DNA of 64,000 nt from Paenisporosarcina quisquiliarum (GTDB lineage: Bacteria > Bacillota > Bacilli > Bacillales_A > Planococcaceae): the NCBI RefSeq assembly GCF_027563315.1, contig NZ_JAMKBJ010000004.1, forward strand, positions 1 to 64,000. The letters run 5' to 3'. The notes beneath the pieces are model-generated. The model was not told the DNA's origin. It made no database searches and saw only the letters and a program-made list of their open reading frames with translations. This document shows, in pieces, positions 53,487 through 62,973 of this stretch. The position numbers were made by a program, and so were the translations under genes. Within the stretch, counting starts at the first letter, position 1; every line of letters begins with the position of its first letter.

Positions 53487-55595
53487 TTACTTTTGAATGC
53501 GCAGTAATCTCATTGAATTTAACACAACGAGCAACGTTGCTCCCATATCTGCAAAGATCGCAATCCAAAGAGTCAGCCACCCTGGAATGATCAGCAGTAA
53601 CGCCACTATTTTTAAACCTAATGCAAACATAATGTTTTCTTTAATAATACGCAATGCTTTTCGACTCAATTGAATGGTGTAAGGAAGTTTTTCCAAGTCA
53701 TCAGCCATCAAGGCAACGTCAGCCGTTTCTAAAGCTGCATCCGTACCTGCTCCCCCCATTGCAATTCCAACAGAAGCAGCGGCAAGCGCGGGTGCATCAT
53801 TCATGCCATCCCCAACCATCGCAACCCGACCGAACTCGTTGCGCAAAGATTTTACTGCTTCCAGTTTTTCCTCTGGCATCAACCCAGCACGCACGTCGGT
53901 CATGTTAAGTAATTGACCTATTGCAACGGCAGTTGTAGGATGATCCCCTGTCAGCATCACGATATGTTTCATTCCGAGTTCTCTCAACTTCATCAGGATT
54001 GTAGGACTTGATTCTCTTATTGCATCTGCGACAGCCAAATGGCCTGCATATTGACTATTGAAAAGAACGACCATGACAGACTTCCCTTGTTTTTGAAGTG
54101 TTTCCACGTTTGCTTTCACATTAGCTGAAATGGCGGTAGTTTCCTCTGCCCATTTTAAACTTCCGATCGCTACTTCGATTCCATCCACCAGAGCTTTTGC
54201 TCCTTTACCTGTAACCGAGTGAAAATTTTCAGCAGCAGAGTGTGCTACATCCATGGATGCAGCATGATTCACAATAGCCCGTGCTAATGGATGATCTGAA
54301 TATGACTCGACAGACGCCACTTTTTGCAGAATCTCACTTTTCGTGAAATTTGCTTCCGTCACAAGGTCAGTCACTTCTGGATAACCTTTAGTCAATGTAC
54401 CTGTTTTATCAAAAGCAATCGCTTGGAGACGCCCCATCTCTTCAAGATGAATGCCACCTTTAATTAGAACACCTTGTTTAGCTGCATTCCCAATCGCTGT
54501 GACAATGGCCACCGGAGTTGAAACTACGAGTGCACAAGGACAACCTACAACCAGTACTGCAAGACCTTGATAAATCCAAGCTTGCCAGTCGCCGGTAAAT
54601 AAAGGTGGAATGACTGCTACCAGTAGTGCAATCAAAATAATGATCGGTGTGTAGTACTTCGCAAATTGATCGACAAACTTTTGAGACGGTGCTTTTTCTG
54701 CCTGAGCCTCTTCAACTAAGTGGATGATTTTCGCAATGGTCGTGTCTTCCACTCTTTTTGTCACTCGGACTTCAAGAGCCCCTTCTTCATTTAACGTACC
54801 GGCAAACACTTCGTCACCTTGTGCTTTCTTAACCGGCATCGATTCACCCGTAATCGGCGCCTGATTGACGGAAGATTGACCTGAGATTACTTCCCCGTCC
54901 ATGGCAATCTTTTGACCAGATTTTACAATGAGCGTATCGCCAATGATGATTTCTTCTGTGCCAAGTTCCATCATTTCATTGTTTCTGCGAATGACGGCAC
55001 GGGCAGGAGCAATGTCCATCAACTGTCTAATGGATTGTCTTGCTTTATTCATCGAATATGCCTCAAGTGCTTCGCTTACAGCGAATAAGAAGACAACGAC
55101 AGCACCTTCACGCCATTCCCCAATGATGGCAGCCCCAATAATCGCAATGGTCATAAGGGTTTTCATATCAAAGTAAAATCGGGACAAATTTTTCAGACCA
55201 CTCCAGAACATTTCATAACCACCAACGACGATCGATAATGCAAAGAAAAGAATCGCATATGGGTCCGCTTCAGACGTTTGAAATGAAATGATTGTTCCGA
55301 TAACTAAAAACAGCAATGATATCAATGTCATGACATTTTCTTTTTGTTTAAAGAATGGTTTACTTTCGATTGTACGTTTCGACGACATCGGAACAACTTT
55401 AATGCCATCGAAAGCGCCTGCTTTCTCTAAGTCCTCAACTGTTACAGGACCAATCACACGTACTTTGGATGCGCCAAAGTTAACATTCGCTTCCGTTACA
55501 TCCGGTAAAGCTTGAATGTTTTTCTCGAATTTCATGGCGCAGTTCGCACAGGTTAAGTTTTCTAAGCGAAATTCCTGTTGTTCATGTGCTTTCAT
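53487..55595 (-). CDS. cadA: Cadmium/zinc-exporting P1B-type ATPase CadA
   Basis: A 702-residue heavy-metal exporter. One N-terminal HMA domain has LTCANCAMKFEKN; the membrane metal site is CPCALVVSTP, the phosphorylated Asp is in DKTGTLTKG, the nucleotide motif is SDHPLARAI, and the hinge is GDGMNDAPAL. The Cd/Zn/Pb subgroup is indicated by the single HMA and the cadC partner. The ATG at 55595 follows AAGGGG and overlaps the cadC stop by 14 bp; starts further upstream run deeper into cadC. Confidence 0.94.
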   Translation of the reverse strand: MKAHEQQEFRLENLTCANCAMKFEKNIQALPDVTEANVNFGASKVRVIGPVTVEDLEKAGAFDGIKVVPMSSKRTIESKPFFKQKENVMTLISLLFLVIGTIISFQTSEADPYAILFFALSIVVGGYEMFWSGLKNLSRFYFDMKTLMTIAIIGAAIIGEWREGAVVVFLFAVSEALEAYSMNKARQSIRQLMDIAPARAVIRRNNEMMELGTEEIIIGDTLIVKSGQKIAMDGEVISGQSSVNQAPITGESMPVKKAQGDEVFAGTLNEEGALEVRVTKRVEDTTIAKIIHLVEEAQAEKAPSQKFVDQFAKYYTPIIILIALLVAVIPPLFTGDWQAWIYQGLAVLVVGCPCALVVSTPVAIVTAIGNAAKQGVLIKGGIHLEEMGRLQAIAFDKTGTLTKGYPEVTDLVTEANFTKSEILQKVASVESYSDHPLARAIVNHAASMDVAHSAAENFHSVTGKGAKALVDGIEVAIGSLKWAEETTAISANVKANVETLQKQGKSVMVVLFNSQYAGHLAVADAIRESSPTILMKLRELGMKHIVMLTGDHPTTAVAIGQLLNMTDVRAGLMPEEKLEAVKSLRNEFGRVAMVGDGMNDAPALAAASVGIAMGGAGTDAALETADVALMADDLEKLPYTIQLSRKALRIIKENIMFALGLKIVALLLIIPGWLTLWIAIFADMGATLLVVLNSMRLLRIQK

Positions 55596-55947
55596 GTCTT
55601 TCCCCTTCTTTCGCATGTTCATGGGCAATTTTCACGAGCTGCCCCACATGATTATCTGCAAGTCGGTAATATACGAGTTTGCCTCTTTTCTCTGACTTCG
55701 CTAAGTCGATATCTTTTAAATAACGTAGATGATGTGAAGCGGTTGCGGTTGATGATTGGATAATAGCCGCCACATCGCATACACATAATTCATTTTTCAA
55801 GGTTAAAGAATAAGCAATCTTAAGTCGGGTTTCGTCTGCCAGTGCTTTGAAAATTAATGACATACCTTTCAACTCAGGCAAGTTTTGTTGAACGTGTTTC
55901 ACATCTTCTTCGTGAACACATACCGTTTCACATGTTTCTGTTTTCAT
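55582..55947 (-). CDS. cadC: CadC, ArsR-family metal-sensing repressor
   Basis: A 121-residue winged-helix repressor. The CadC metal site is complete: N-terminal cysteines in TCETVC and the ELCVCD pair in the alpha-4 region. The recognition helix is TATASHHLRYL. Cd, Pb or Zn binding releases it from the operator at 55962 and induces cadCA. Confidence 0.95.
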   Translation of the reverse strand: MKTETCETVCVHEEDVKHVQQNLPELKGMSLIFKALADETRLKIAYSLTLKNELCVCDVAAIIQSSTATASHHLRYLKDIDLAKSEKRGKLVYYRLADNHVGQLVKIAHEHAKEGERHEST

Positions 55948-55961
55948 CGTTTCAACCCCTC

Positions 55962-55980
55962 ATTCAAACGTCCATTTGAT
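55962..55980. promoter_or_regulatory. CadC operator
   Basis: ATTCAAAC-GTCC-ATTTGAT is an imperfect inverted repeat resembling the pI258 cad operator half-sites TCAAAT and TTTGAATG. A minus-strand SigA promoter (TTGCTT, 17 bp, TATACT) lies just upstream. Confidence 0.75.
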
Positions 55981-56078
55981 TATTACCTACAGTATATGCT
56001 CGCGTACTTTTAAAAGCAAGGACAGTGACATGATGATTTTTTAAATGTAAGTGCGTAGAAAGTTTAGGAGTTGAGTCT

Positions 56079-56148
56079 AGGTAGACAGTTTGAGGTTACC
56101 GGTAGACAGAATTGACTTCCAGGTTGACAGATTAGTTGTCCAGGTTGC
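56079..56148 (+). repeat. 21-bp-period degenerate array (GGTAGACAG family)
   Basis: Units beginning GGTAGACAG, GGTAGACAG, GGTTGACAG and GGTTGC start at about 56080, 56101, 56122 and 56143, exactly 21 bp apart. The filler between them is degenerate. It fills part of the 352-bp gap between cadC and uspA, where I find no gene. Confidence 0.7.
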
Positions 56149-56299
56149 AAAAAATGTTTTCACACCAATTCAAATATTAAAATGAAACCTATGTAAATAA
56201 AGGATTTTTCTTCTCCTTTAGAGAATATATATCCAATACATAAGCAGTTTGATTGTAACGAATTGCAGAGAACAATCACTTCACTAAGGGGGTTTGAAG

Positions 56300-56719
56300 A
56301 TGTATAAACGAATTTTGGTGGCTGTAGATGGTTCTTTACATTCAAAAAGAGCCGCAATGCACGCAGTTTTCTTGGCAAGCGCCTCTCCCGATGCACATGT
56401 CACATTGTTATATGTTTTGGACTACGATAAAACGAGAACGGATGTTATTCACAGCATGAATAGTGATGAGTTGCATATTGATCGTAAAAACAAAATCATG
56501 CCTATTAAAGATTTATTTACGTCCAAAGGGATTTCAACTGAAATTAAATTGCTACATGGTGAAGCCGGTCCAGTGATTGTGGAACACGCAAACCAGGAGA
56601 ATTACGATATTGTGGTCATTGGCAGCAGGGGTCTTAATACCCTTCAGGAAATGGTGCTTGGTAGTGTAAGCCATAAAGTAGCAAAACGCGTACATTCACC
56701 TGTACTATTAATCAAATAA
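56300..56719 (+). CDS. Universal stress protein, UspA family
   Basis: A 139-residue UspA-domain protein. The N-terminal RILVAVDGS and the ATP-binding ending GSRGLNTLQEMVLGSVSHKV (G-2x-G-9x-G-S type) indicate an ATP-binding member. The ATG at 56300 follows AAGGGGG; an in-frame TTG lies 6 nt earlier. No sigma-B promoter is visible upstream. Confidence 0.92.
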   Translation: MYKRILVAVDGSLHSKRAAMHAVFLASASPDAHVTLLYVLDYDKTRTDVIHSMNSDELHIDRKNKIMPIKDLFTSKGISTEIKLLHGEAGPVIVEHANQENYDIVVIGSRGLNTLQEMVLGSVSHKVAKRVHSPVLLIK

Positions 56720-56780
56720 TTGCTTTACGCTACTTTTGAAAGCATCGAAATAGCGACCCTTTCTTATAAATTGAACTCGG

Positions 56781-56806
56781 ACTGACCAATTCGTTGGTCA
56801 GTCTTT
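56781..56806 (+). terminator. Terminator of the UspA-family gene
   Basis: ACTGACCAA pairs perfectly with TTGGTCAGT around TTCG, followed by a short T stretch. Confidence 0.8.
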
Positions 56807-56830
56807 GTGTTCGTTCAGGAGATGATGAAA

Positions 56831-57811
56831 TTGAAAAAAGGCCCTTTAAATTTACTTACAGATGTACCTGGTGTAAAAGTGGGACATGTTACATTAAAGC
56901 AATACTTGGATGAAAAAGACTCAATTTGTACAGGCGTCACCGCTATTTTGCCTCATGAACAAAATTCATTCCTGCATAAAGTTCCTGCAGCGAGCTTTGT
57001 CCTGAATGGTTTTGGCAAAACAGTCGGTCTCATTCAACTCGAAGAACTGGGGTTAATGGAGTCGCCAATCATGCTGACAAATACATTCAGCGTCGGAGCG
57101 GTGTTGGAGGGAACACTCTCGTATATGCTGGAGCAAAACCCTGCAATCGGTGATTCCACAAGTTCGCTCAATTTAGTCGTGGGGGAATGTAACGACAGTT
57201 ACTTAAATTCGATGCGTCTATTGGCGGTTCGTCCTGAACATGCAATTGAAGCACTGCAGGCTGCAGAACCTGGAAGTTTTGAACAAGGAGCGGTCGGTGC
57301 CGGAACCGGTATGATTTGTTACGGGGTTAAGGGCGGTATTGGCAGTTCATCCCGTATCGCAGAACATGATGGACACGCCTTTACTGTAGGAGTTCTTACC
57401 CTAACGAACTTTGGACGAGCTCACGAGTGTCGGATGGCAAATTGGGCTCAAGACAATTTGGATAAACCGGATGGTTCCGTCATTATCATTGTGGCAACAG
57501 ATGCCCCGCTCGATGCACGTCAATTGAAGCGGATGGCTAAACGGGCTGCAATCGGACTTGGTCGAACAGGCACACATATACATAACGGCAGTGGGGACAT
57601 TGTCATCGCGTTCTCTAATGCCAATTTCATAGCTCATGAATCTGACCAACCGATTGAAACACAATCATTCCTAAGAGATGATCATCCACTTATGAATGAA
57701 TTATTCCAGGCTGTTATTGAAGCAACAGAAGAATCTGTCTATCAATCTATTCTCTACGCTGAAACGACAACGGGTCGTTTGGGAAGAGTCATTGAAAAAG
57801 GGATATTCTAA
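56831..57811 (+). CDS. P1 family peptidase (DmpA-like aminopeptidase)
   Basis: A 326-residue S58 peptidase of the DmpA type, an N-terminal-nucleophile enzyme that self-cleaves into two chains. NLLTDVPGVKVGHVTL at the start and GAGTGMICYGVKGGIGSSSR near residue 155 are family signatures. It releases N-terminal amino acids, including D- or beta-amino acids in relatives. The TTG at 56831 has AGGAG 9 nt upstream; ATGs at 56822 and 56825 and a GTG at 56807 are possible alternatives. Confidence 0.85.
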   Translation: MKKGPLNLLTDVPGVKVGHVTLKQYLDEKDSICTGVTAILPHEQNSFLHKVPAASFVLNGFGKTVGLIQLEELGLMESPIMLTNTFSVGAVLEGTLSYMLEQNPAIGDSTSSLNLVVGECNDSYLNSMRLLAVRPEHAIEALQAAEPGSFEQGAVGAGTGMICYGVKGGIGSSSRIAEHDGHAFTVGVLTLTNFGRAHECRMANWAQDNLDKPDGSVIIIVATDAPLDARQLKRMAKRAAIGLGRTGTHIHNGSGDIVIAFSNANFIAHESDQPIETQSFLRDDHPLMNELFQAVIEATEESVYQSILYAETTTGRLGRVIEKGIF

Positions 57812-57819
57812 TAAAAAGG

Positions 57820-58174
57820 GTGAATATAGCTACATACTATTTAAAAATACACATACAAGAAAATGTTGATTTCCGTTGCGGCGGACGCGTTTCGCGGGCA
57901 CGGCTTCAGTCTCCTCATCACTTCGTTCTTCCGGGGCCTTCAGCTCGTGCTGTTCCCGCAGAAGTCGCCGCCTCCACTCCAATCAACAGAAAGTGCTTCT
58001 GTTAGCGTGTCTCTGCAAACTATTTAAGTAGGCTGGTGGTTGGCTATTTCTTAAGACTCCTGCGGAAAAAGCGGAACAAGCTAGACCCCGCAGGCCGAGC
58101 CGAGGAGGCTGGCGTTTCGTCCGCGGAAAGCGAAAGAAATTGCCGACCACCTTCTTTTTTGAATAAGTGCAAAA
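57820..58174 (+). repeat. Two-module palindromic repeat element, copy 2
   Basis: Module A (57865-57987, ends GTTGATT/AATCAAC) and module B (58036-58150, ends GTGGTTGG and CCGACCAC) match the copy at 28591-28964 along the whole length. Module B lacks about 18 bp found in copy 1. It lies between the P1 peptidase gene and the crcB terminator. Confidence 0.85.
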
Positions 58175-58182
58175 CATCAGTC

Positions 58183-58223
58183 TAAAGGGTCTTTCCGTGA
58201 GAACGGAAAGACCCTTTAGACGT
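58183..58223. terminator. Long hairpin terminator after crcB
   Basis: A 16-bp perfect stem, TAAAGGGTCTTTCCGT with its complement, and a GAGA loop. The T-run is on the plus side (after GACG); on the minus side it is weak. Confidence 0.75.
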
Positions 58224-58249
58224 TTTTAGCTTGTTCTATACACGATACG

Positions 58250-58591
58250 CTACAAAACCGCTCCGCTCCACCAACCGAGGAGAACGGATAAAAATCCACC
58301 TAAGACAGTGAACAATGCATAGCCAATGGCTTTTCGGTGTTCTCCTTTCGACCAACTTTCAACGAATTGAACAGCGAATGTCGAGAAGGTCGTAAATGCA
58401 CCTAAAAAACCAACCATCCAAAAAATGGCCAACCAATTTGTTTGTATCGCTATATGAAGGGATAGTCCCATCAGAAAGGAACCTGCACAATTGATGATCA
58501 GTATCCCATTCATTCCTTGGATTTTCTGTGAAATCCCAAACCGCAATACGGCACCAAGGAAACCACCAAGTGCTATTGCCAGAAGTGTCAT
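58250..58591 (-). CDS. crcB: Fluoride channel Fluc subunit (CrcB)
   Basis: A 113-residue Fluc protein with four membrane helices. The family motifs GGFLGAVLRFGIS, the Asn in IINCAGSFLMGL, and GFLGAFTTFSTFAVQ (Phe box, Na site) are present. It overlaps the second subunit gene (58588) by 4 bp. Such pairs form heterodimeric channels that expel fluoride. Confidence 0.94.
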   Translation of the reverse strand: MTLLAIALGGFLGAVLRFGISQKIQGMNGILIINCAGSFLMGLSLHIAIQTNWLAIFWMVGFLGAFTTFSTFAVQFVESWSKGEHRKAIGYALFTVLGGFLSVLLGWWSGAVL

Positions 58592-58941
58592 TTAAATTGG
58601 CCTCCTAGCTTAAATCCTAAGGCAGCTAATAAAAAACACATCAATGTCATGCCAAGTCCATAGACCATCGCCAACACAAAGTGATCTTGCATCAAAACAA
58701 GCCATTCGGCAGAGAATGTTGAAAAGGTAGTGAACGAACCGAGAACGCCAGTTGTCCATAAGACGGATGCCTTTCTTCCTGAAGAAATAGCACGTCCGGT
58801 CAGCCATCCTAAGATGAGACTCCCAATTCCATTTTCCAACCATAAAACCAAGGTGTCAGGAGCCGTCACCATGACGCCATAGCGTAACAGTGCCCCAATC
58901 ATCCCGCCAAGACCTACTAATAGAAGTTCCTTCATCTTCAT
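58588..58941 (-). CDS. crcB: Fluoride channel Fluc subunit (CrcB), second copy
   Basis: A 117-residue Fluc protein with four helices; GGMIGALLRYGV and GVLGSFTTFSTFSAEW are present. The helix-2 motif reads NGIGSLILGWLTG. It is translated first and coupled to the partner by an ATGA overlap. No fluoride riboswitch precedes it: only 24 bp separate it from the acylase gene. Confidence 0.94.
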   Translation of the reverse strand: MKMKELLLVGLGGMIGALLRYGVMVTAPDTLVLWLENGIGSLILGWLTGRAISSGRKASVLWTTGVLGSFTTFSTFSAEWLVLMQDHFVLAMVYGLGMTLMCFLLAALGFKLGGQFK

Positions 58942-58965
58942 ACAGTTTACACACCCTAACGACTC

Positions 58966-61329
58966 TTATGGAGTTAATGTTAACGTATGAGGATCTTCAA
59001 TGTCACCATCAACTACCGTTTCATGATAATTCCCTTCTGCCCAGTCATTTACTTGATTGTGGAACCAGTCGGATTTCATGTGACCACTTTGACCTGGCCC
59101 CACGATGTGATGGGTACTTGATAGGTCATCTAAGTCAGCGACGAAACGCCAGGAAGCTCCATGATCAACTAAGCCATCTGGTGTAAATCCGGCTGCCTGA
59201 ACCGTAATATTGGAACCACCAATTGGTACATGCGATGGGTTCAAGAAATAAGCGAAAATTGGCGATGCACCCGCTAAAGGATGGTCGAACGTGAGTTGAT
59301 GATAATCTCCCCACTTCCAGTCGCTCGGCTTGTTGCCAAACTCTTCTTGAATGGATGTGACAGCTGTTTCAAATGAATCCATCATCCAATTGTCCACCCC
59401 TCCGTGTCCTTTCACCCACGCTCCTTCTTGACCTTTGAAACTTTCACGCATCATGGCATCCGTTATATTGCCTTTGCCTGCCATTAAATCGTAAATATCT
59501 TTCGGCATTTGATCCACGAATAGCGTGGCTGGCAATTGTTTAATCCATTTGTGGAAAACAAGAGGTGCTGCAGCATCAACAGAATCCACTTGATCCCAAT
59601 CTTTTAACAGTTTCGTTATATCATCATATTTATTGTCTTTATCCATTTTTTCTACAGAAGCGACCATATCTTTTAAGAACTCTCGCGCTTGTAGATTATG
59701 TTGGTCCATTTGAAGAGCCATCATATCTTCTTTCGTGAAGTCATCGCCTTTTTCCAATACTTCTGCAATCCGTTCATAACGATAAGATTGAGCCCAATAG
59801 TCGGTAATATGATACGGATATGTTTCATCGACAACTTGATTATTTGCCGTTGCGATAAATCCTTCATCAGGATTCACAACAGTAGGCAGTTCATCATATG
59901 GAACGTACCCTTCCCAACCATATTCCTCTGAATCACCCGGCACCGGCAACTGGGCATCTCCAGATTTGCGGATTGGAATACGTCCATTCGCTTTGTACGC
60001 AATTGTTCCATCTTTCCCTGCAAACACAAAGTTTTGAGCAGGCGCATGGAAATCCTCCAACGCCGTTTCGAATTCTTCCCAATTAGACGCTTTGTTCATA
60101 TTCAATACCGCTTGCAGTTCTCTAGTAGGCTCTAGTGCAGTCCATTGCATGGAGAACTGTGCCGCTGGTTTTTCTTCATCAAACATGACATTTGAAATAA
60201 TCGGTCCATGGCGAGTTACTACCACTTCAAAGTCAACTGTTTCACCATCTTTCACTTTAATCGGTTCATCCCGCACTTCTGCCTGTTCCCATTTGCCTTC
60301 GTATTTAAATTGGGTTGGGTTCTCTGGATTTGGCGTTTCAATATATAGATCCTGAACATCGGGACCTACATTCGTTACCCCCCAGGCGATTTCGTCGTTG
60401 TGCCCCAAAATAATACCCGGAATACCCGCAAATATGACACCGCTTACATTTTGCTCAGGAGACTGAAGATGCATTTGATACCAAATGGACGGCGTGCTTA
60501 AACCTAGATGCGGATCGTCCGCAAGCAAAGGCAGCCCTGATTTCGTTTTGTCTCCGGATACCACCCAGTTATTGCTTCCATTAAATTCGTTTGGAATGAC
60601 AGCAGGGTCAAATTGCCCCTCTACTGTTACTTGGTTTTCTAGATTTGATGCAATAATCGAGGGTTTATCCTCTGGATATGTAATAAATAACTCACGTGCT
60701 TTATCTTCAGGGAAATTTCCAAGTGCCCAGTGTCGAACAGCCAAGCTCGACCAGTTACCGCCAAGGTCATATGCCATAAATTTCCCGATGGTTAAAGAAT
60801 CTACTTCTGTCCAAGGTTCAGGTTCGTATCCGAGCAGTTTAAACTCAAAAGAGAGTTTGCCTTGATCGCTTGCCTGTTCCATATACGCATTCACGCCCTC
60901 TGCATACCAGGTGAGCACTTGCTTTGCGTCTTCTCCGTAACCAGCCCACGAATCTTCTGCAGCTTGTCTCAGGCTGAAAGTACGGAAGAACTGATCCGTT
61001 GTTACGGCTGCTTCACCCACTACTTCCGATAAACGCCCACTTGCTTGACGTCGCGCTAAATCCATCTGAAACATTCGGTCCTGTGCTTGCACAAAACCTT
61101 GTGCTCTATACAAATCTGCATCGCTTTTCGCGCTGATGTGAGGCACTCCTTGATCATCACGGGTTACGATTACTGCCTCTTCCAGGATGTCCACTGCCAT
61201 GTTTCCTTCAATTTGCGGTTTGGACTTACTGATGTAGACATTCAAAAAAATGACTGCCGCTATTAGAATTAGTGCAATACTTCCGACAATCCAAGCAATC
61301 CACTTCCCTACTCTTCTTTTCCCCTTCAC
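58966..61329 (-). CDS. Membrane-anchored penicillin acylase family protein
   Basis: A 787-residue Ntn-hydrolase precursor. An N-terminal membrane segment (residues 12-32) anchors it outside the cell. The alpha region (about 45-240) is followed by a spacer and the self-cleavage site at NGSNNWVVSG (about residue 249), where Ser would become the N-terminal nucleophile of the beta chain. Relatives hydrolyse penicillins, N-acyl-amino acids or acyl-homoserine lactones; the substrate here is unknown. It starts at GTG after GGAGG and probably shares a transcript with the crcB pair. Confidence 0.9.
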   Translation of the reverse strand: MKGKRRVGKWIAWIVGSIALILIAAVIFLNVYISKSKPQIEGNMAVDILEEAVIVTRDDQGVPHISAKSDADLYRAQGFVQAQDRMFQMDLARRQASGRLSEVVGEAAVTTDQFFRTFSLRQAAEDSWAGYGEDAKQVLTWYAEGVNAYMEQASDQGKLSFEFKLLGYEPEPWTEVDSLTIGKFMAYDLGGNWSSLAVRHWALGNFPEDKARELFITYPEDKPSIIASNLENQVTVEGQFDPAVIPNEFNGSNNWVVSGDKTKSGLPLLADDPHLGLSTPSIWYQMHLQSPEQNVSGVIFAGIPGIILGHNDEIAWGVTNVGPDVQDLYIETPNPENPTQFKYEGKWEQAEVRDEPIKVKDGETVDFEVVVTRHGPIISNVMFDEEKPAAQFSMQWTALEPTRELQAVLNMNKASNWEEFETALEDFHAPAQNFVFAGKDGTIAYKANGRIPIRKSGDAQLPVPGDSEEYGWEGYVPYDELPTVVNPDEGFIATANNQVVDETYPYHITDYWAQSYRYERIAEVLEKGDDFTKEDMMALQMDQHNLQAREFLKDMVASVEKMDKDNKYDDITKLLKDWDQVDSVDAAAPLVFHKWIKQLPATLFVDQMPKDIYDLMAGKGNITDAMMRESFKGQEGAWVKGHGGVDNWMMDSFETAVTSIQEEFGNKPSDWKWGDYHQLTFDHPLAGASPIFAYFLNPSHVPIGGSNITVQAAGFTPDGLVDHGASWRFVADLDDLSSTHHIVGPGQSGHMKSDWFHNQVNDWAEGNYHETVVDGDIEDPHTLTLTP

Positions 61330-61389
61330 GTCTTCCCCTCCAATACTTTATTACTATATTATTTCGACTGAAAGTAAAAAAGTCCTTCA

Positions 61390-61437
61390 AATAAAAAACG
61401 AGTAGACATGACCTTTTACAGTCATATCCACTCCTTT
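61390..61437 (-). terminator. Terminator of the antiporter gene
   Basis: GAGTGGATATGAC pairs with GGTCATGTCTACTC (minor mismatch), followed by six T on the minus strand. Confidence 0.85.
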
Positions 61438-62909
61438 TATTTCATTAATTCTTCACCCAGAACGAGTTTCACATTGGCTACTTGTTCTTTTGCAGTAAGA
61501 ATATATAGAATGTCCTGTTTTTGAAGTTTTGTTCCACCGGTCGGCATGACCAAATTACCTTGACGGATAATTGCACTGATTACCGTTTTTTCAGGGAGTC
61601 CAATGGTTTGCACAAGTTGACCTGCAAACGGGGAGAGTTCGGACACTTCAAATTCCAGCATTTCAGCGTTTGCGCGATCCATGGAAACGAGTTCCAATGT
61701 ATGGATTCGTTTGGGAACAGGGGGTCCATTCAATCCTAGTAGTTTCGCAACATAAGGAATGGTCGATCCTTGCAGCAAAGCTGAGCTTAACACGATAAAG
61801 AACACGACATTGAAATACAGTGTGCTATTCTCAATACCTGCTAACATCGGAAAAGTCGCCAGGACAATCGGAACCGCTCCTCGTAAACCAGCCCATGACA
61901 TGAACCATTTTTCTTTTGTTGTATAGGGAAAGAAGATGGTAGAGACAAATACGGCAATTGGTCGTGCTACGGCAATCAATATGAACGAAAGCACTAACCC
62001 TTTCCAAATAAGATCCCACTGCGCAAGTTCACTTGGGAATACAAGAAGTCCTAAAATCACGAACATGGTAATTTGCATCAACCATGCAAAGCCTTCATGG
62101 AAACTGAAAATGGAATGGCTATGGGTCAACTCCCGGTTTCCTATAATCATTGCTGCTATGTATACGGCTAGTAAACCACTTCCACCTAAAACAGCTGTCA
62201 GGCTATAGATGAAAATGGCAAAACCTGCGGATAATACAGCATAAAGTCCACTCGCATCTAGCTTGATTTTATTCATCGTTTTGGAAGCAATATAGCCTAA
62301 TCCAAACCCGAACAACGCACCAAGTCCCATTTGCATTAAGAACATACCGGCTAATGACCAAGCGGATATATCCGGCATCAAAATCCATTCAATAAAAACA
62401 ATGGTCAAAAACATGGCCATCGGATCATTCGTGCCTGATTCGGCTTCCAATGTTGAAGTTAGTTTTTGTTTTATATTTTGACCGGATAAAACTGAAAATA
62501 CCGCAGCAGCATCAGTGGATCCAACGATAGAACCAAGCAGAAATGCCTCAAGCCACCCGATATCCAACACATAATAAGCGGCAATTGCCACAACGGACGT
62601 GGTAATTAATACACCTACAGTTGCCAGCACAGTTGAACCGCCAAGAACGGGTCGGACATGTTTCCACTGTGTTTGTAATCCACCTTCAAACAAAATGATA
62701 ATTAGTGCAAATACCCCAACCATCTGGGCAATTTTCGCATTTGAAAAATAAATGAGTCCTGAAATATCACTTCCTAATACCATTCCTAAAAACATGAACA
62801 ATATAAGGGCTGGTACACCAGCACGTGCGGATAGCTTTGTCATCAAGACGCCGCTTAAAAGAAAAATCCCAATAAGTAATACAATAAAATCTGTTGTAAA
62901 ATGCTCCAT
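61437..62909 (-). CDS. Cation/proton antiporter, CPA1 family (NhaP2/CvrA-like)
   Basis: A 490-residue antiporter with about 12 membrane helices (residues 1-385) and the ion-binding motif GSTDAAAVFSVLSG. Its C-terminal cytosolic RCK_C/TrkA-C domain (about 405-490) suggests ligand-gated K+ or Na+/H+ exchange. GGGAGG precedes the ATG. It may help with pH and potassium balance. Confidence 0.9.
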   Translation of the reverse strand: MEHFTTDFIVLLIGIFLLSGVLMTKLSARAGVPALILFMFLGMVLGSDISGLIYFSNAKIAQMVGVFALIIILFEGGLQTQWKHVRPVLGGSTVLATVGVLITTSVVAIAAYYVLDIGWLEAFLLGSIVGSTDAAAVFSVLSGQNIKQKLTSTLEAESGTNDPMAMFLTIVFIEWILMPDISAWSLAGMFLMQMGLGALFGFGLGYIASKTMNKIKLDASGLYAVLSAGFAIFIYSLTAVLGGSGLLAVYIAAMIIGNRELTHSHSIFSFHEGFAWLMQITMFVILGLLVFPSELAQWDLIWKGLVLSFILIAVARPIAVFVSTIFFPYTTKEKWFMSWAGLRGAVPIVLATFPMLAGIENSTLYFNVVFFIVLSSALLQGSTIPYVAKLLGLNGPPVPKRIHTLELVSMDRANAEMLEFEVSELSPFAGQLVQTIGLPEKTVISAIIRQGNLVMPTGGTKLQKQDILYILTAKEQVANVKLVLGEELMK

Positions 62910-62973
62910 TTGTACCTCCCGTCTTTACAGTAGTTCTCTCTTTAGTTTAAAGGAAATTCAGATAATGCGCATA

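Noticed and set aside
58942-58965. Fluoride riboswitch before the crcB pair
   Set aside because: Only 24 bp separate the acylase stop and the first crcB gene; the conserved aptamer cannot fit.
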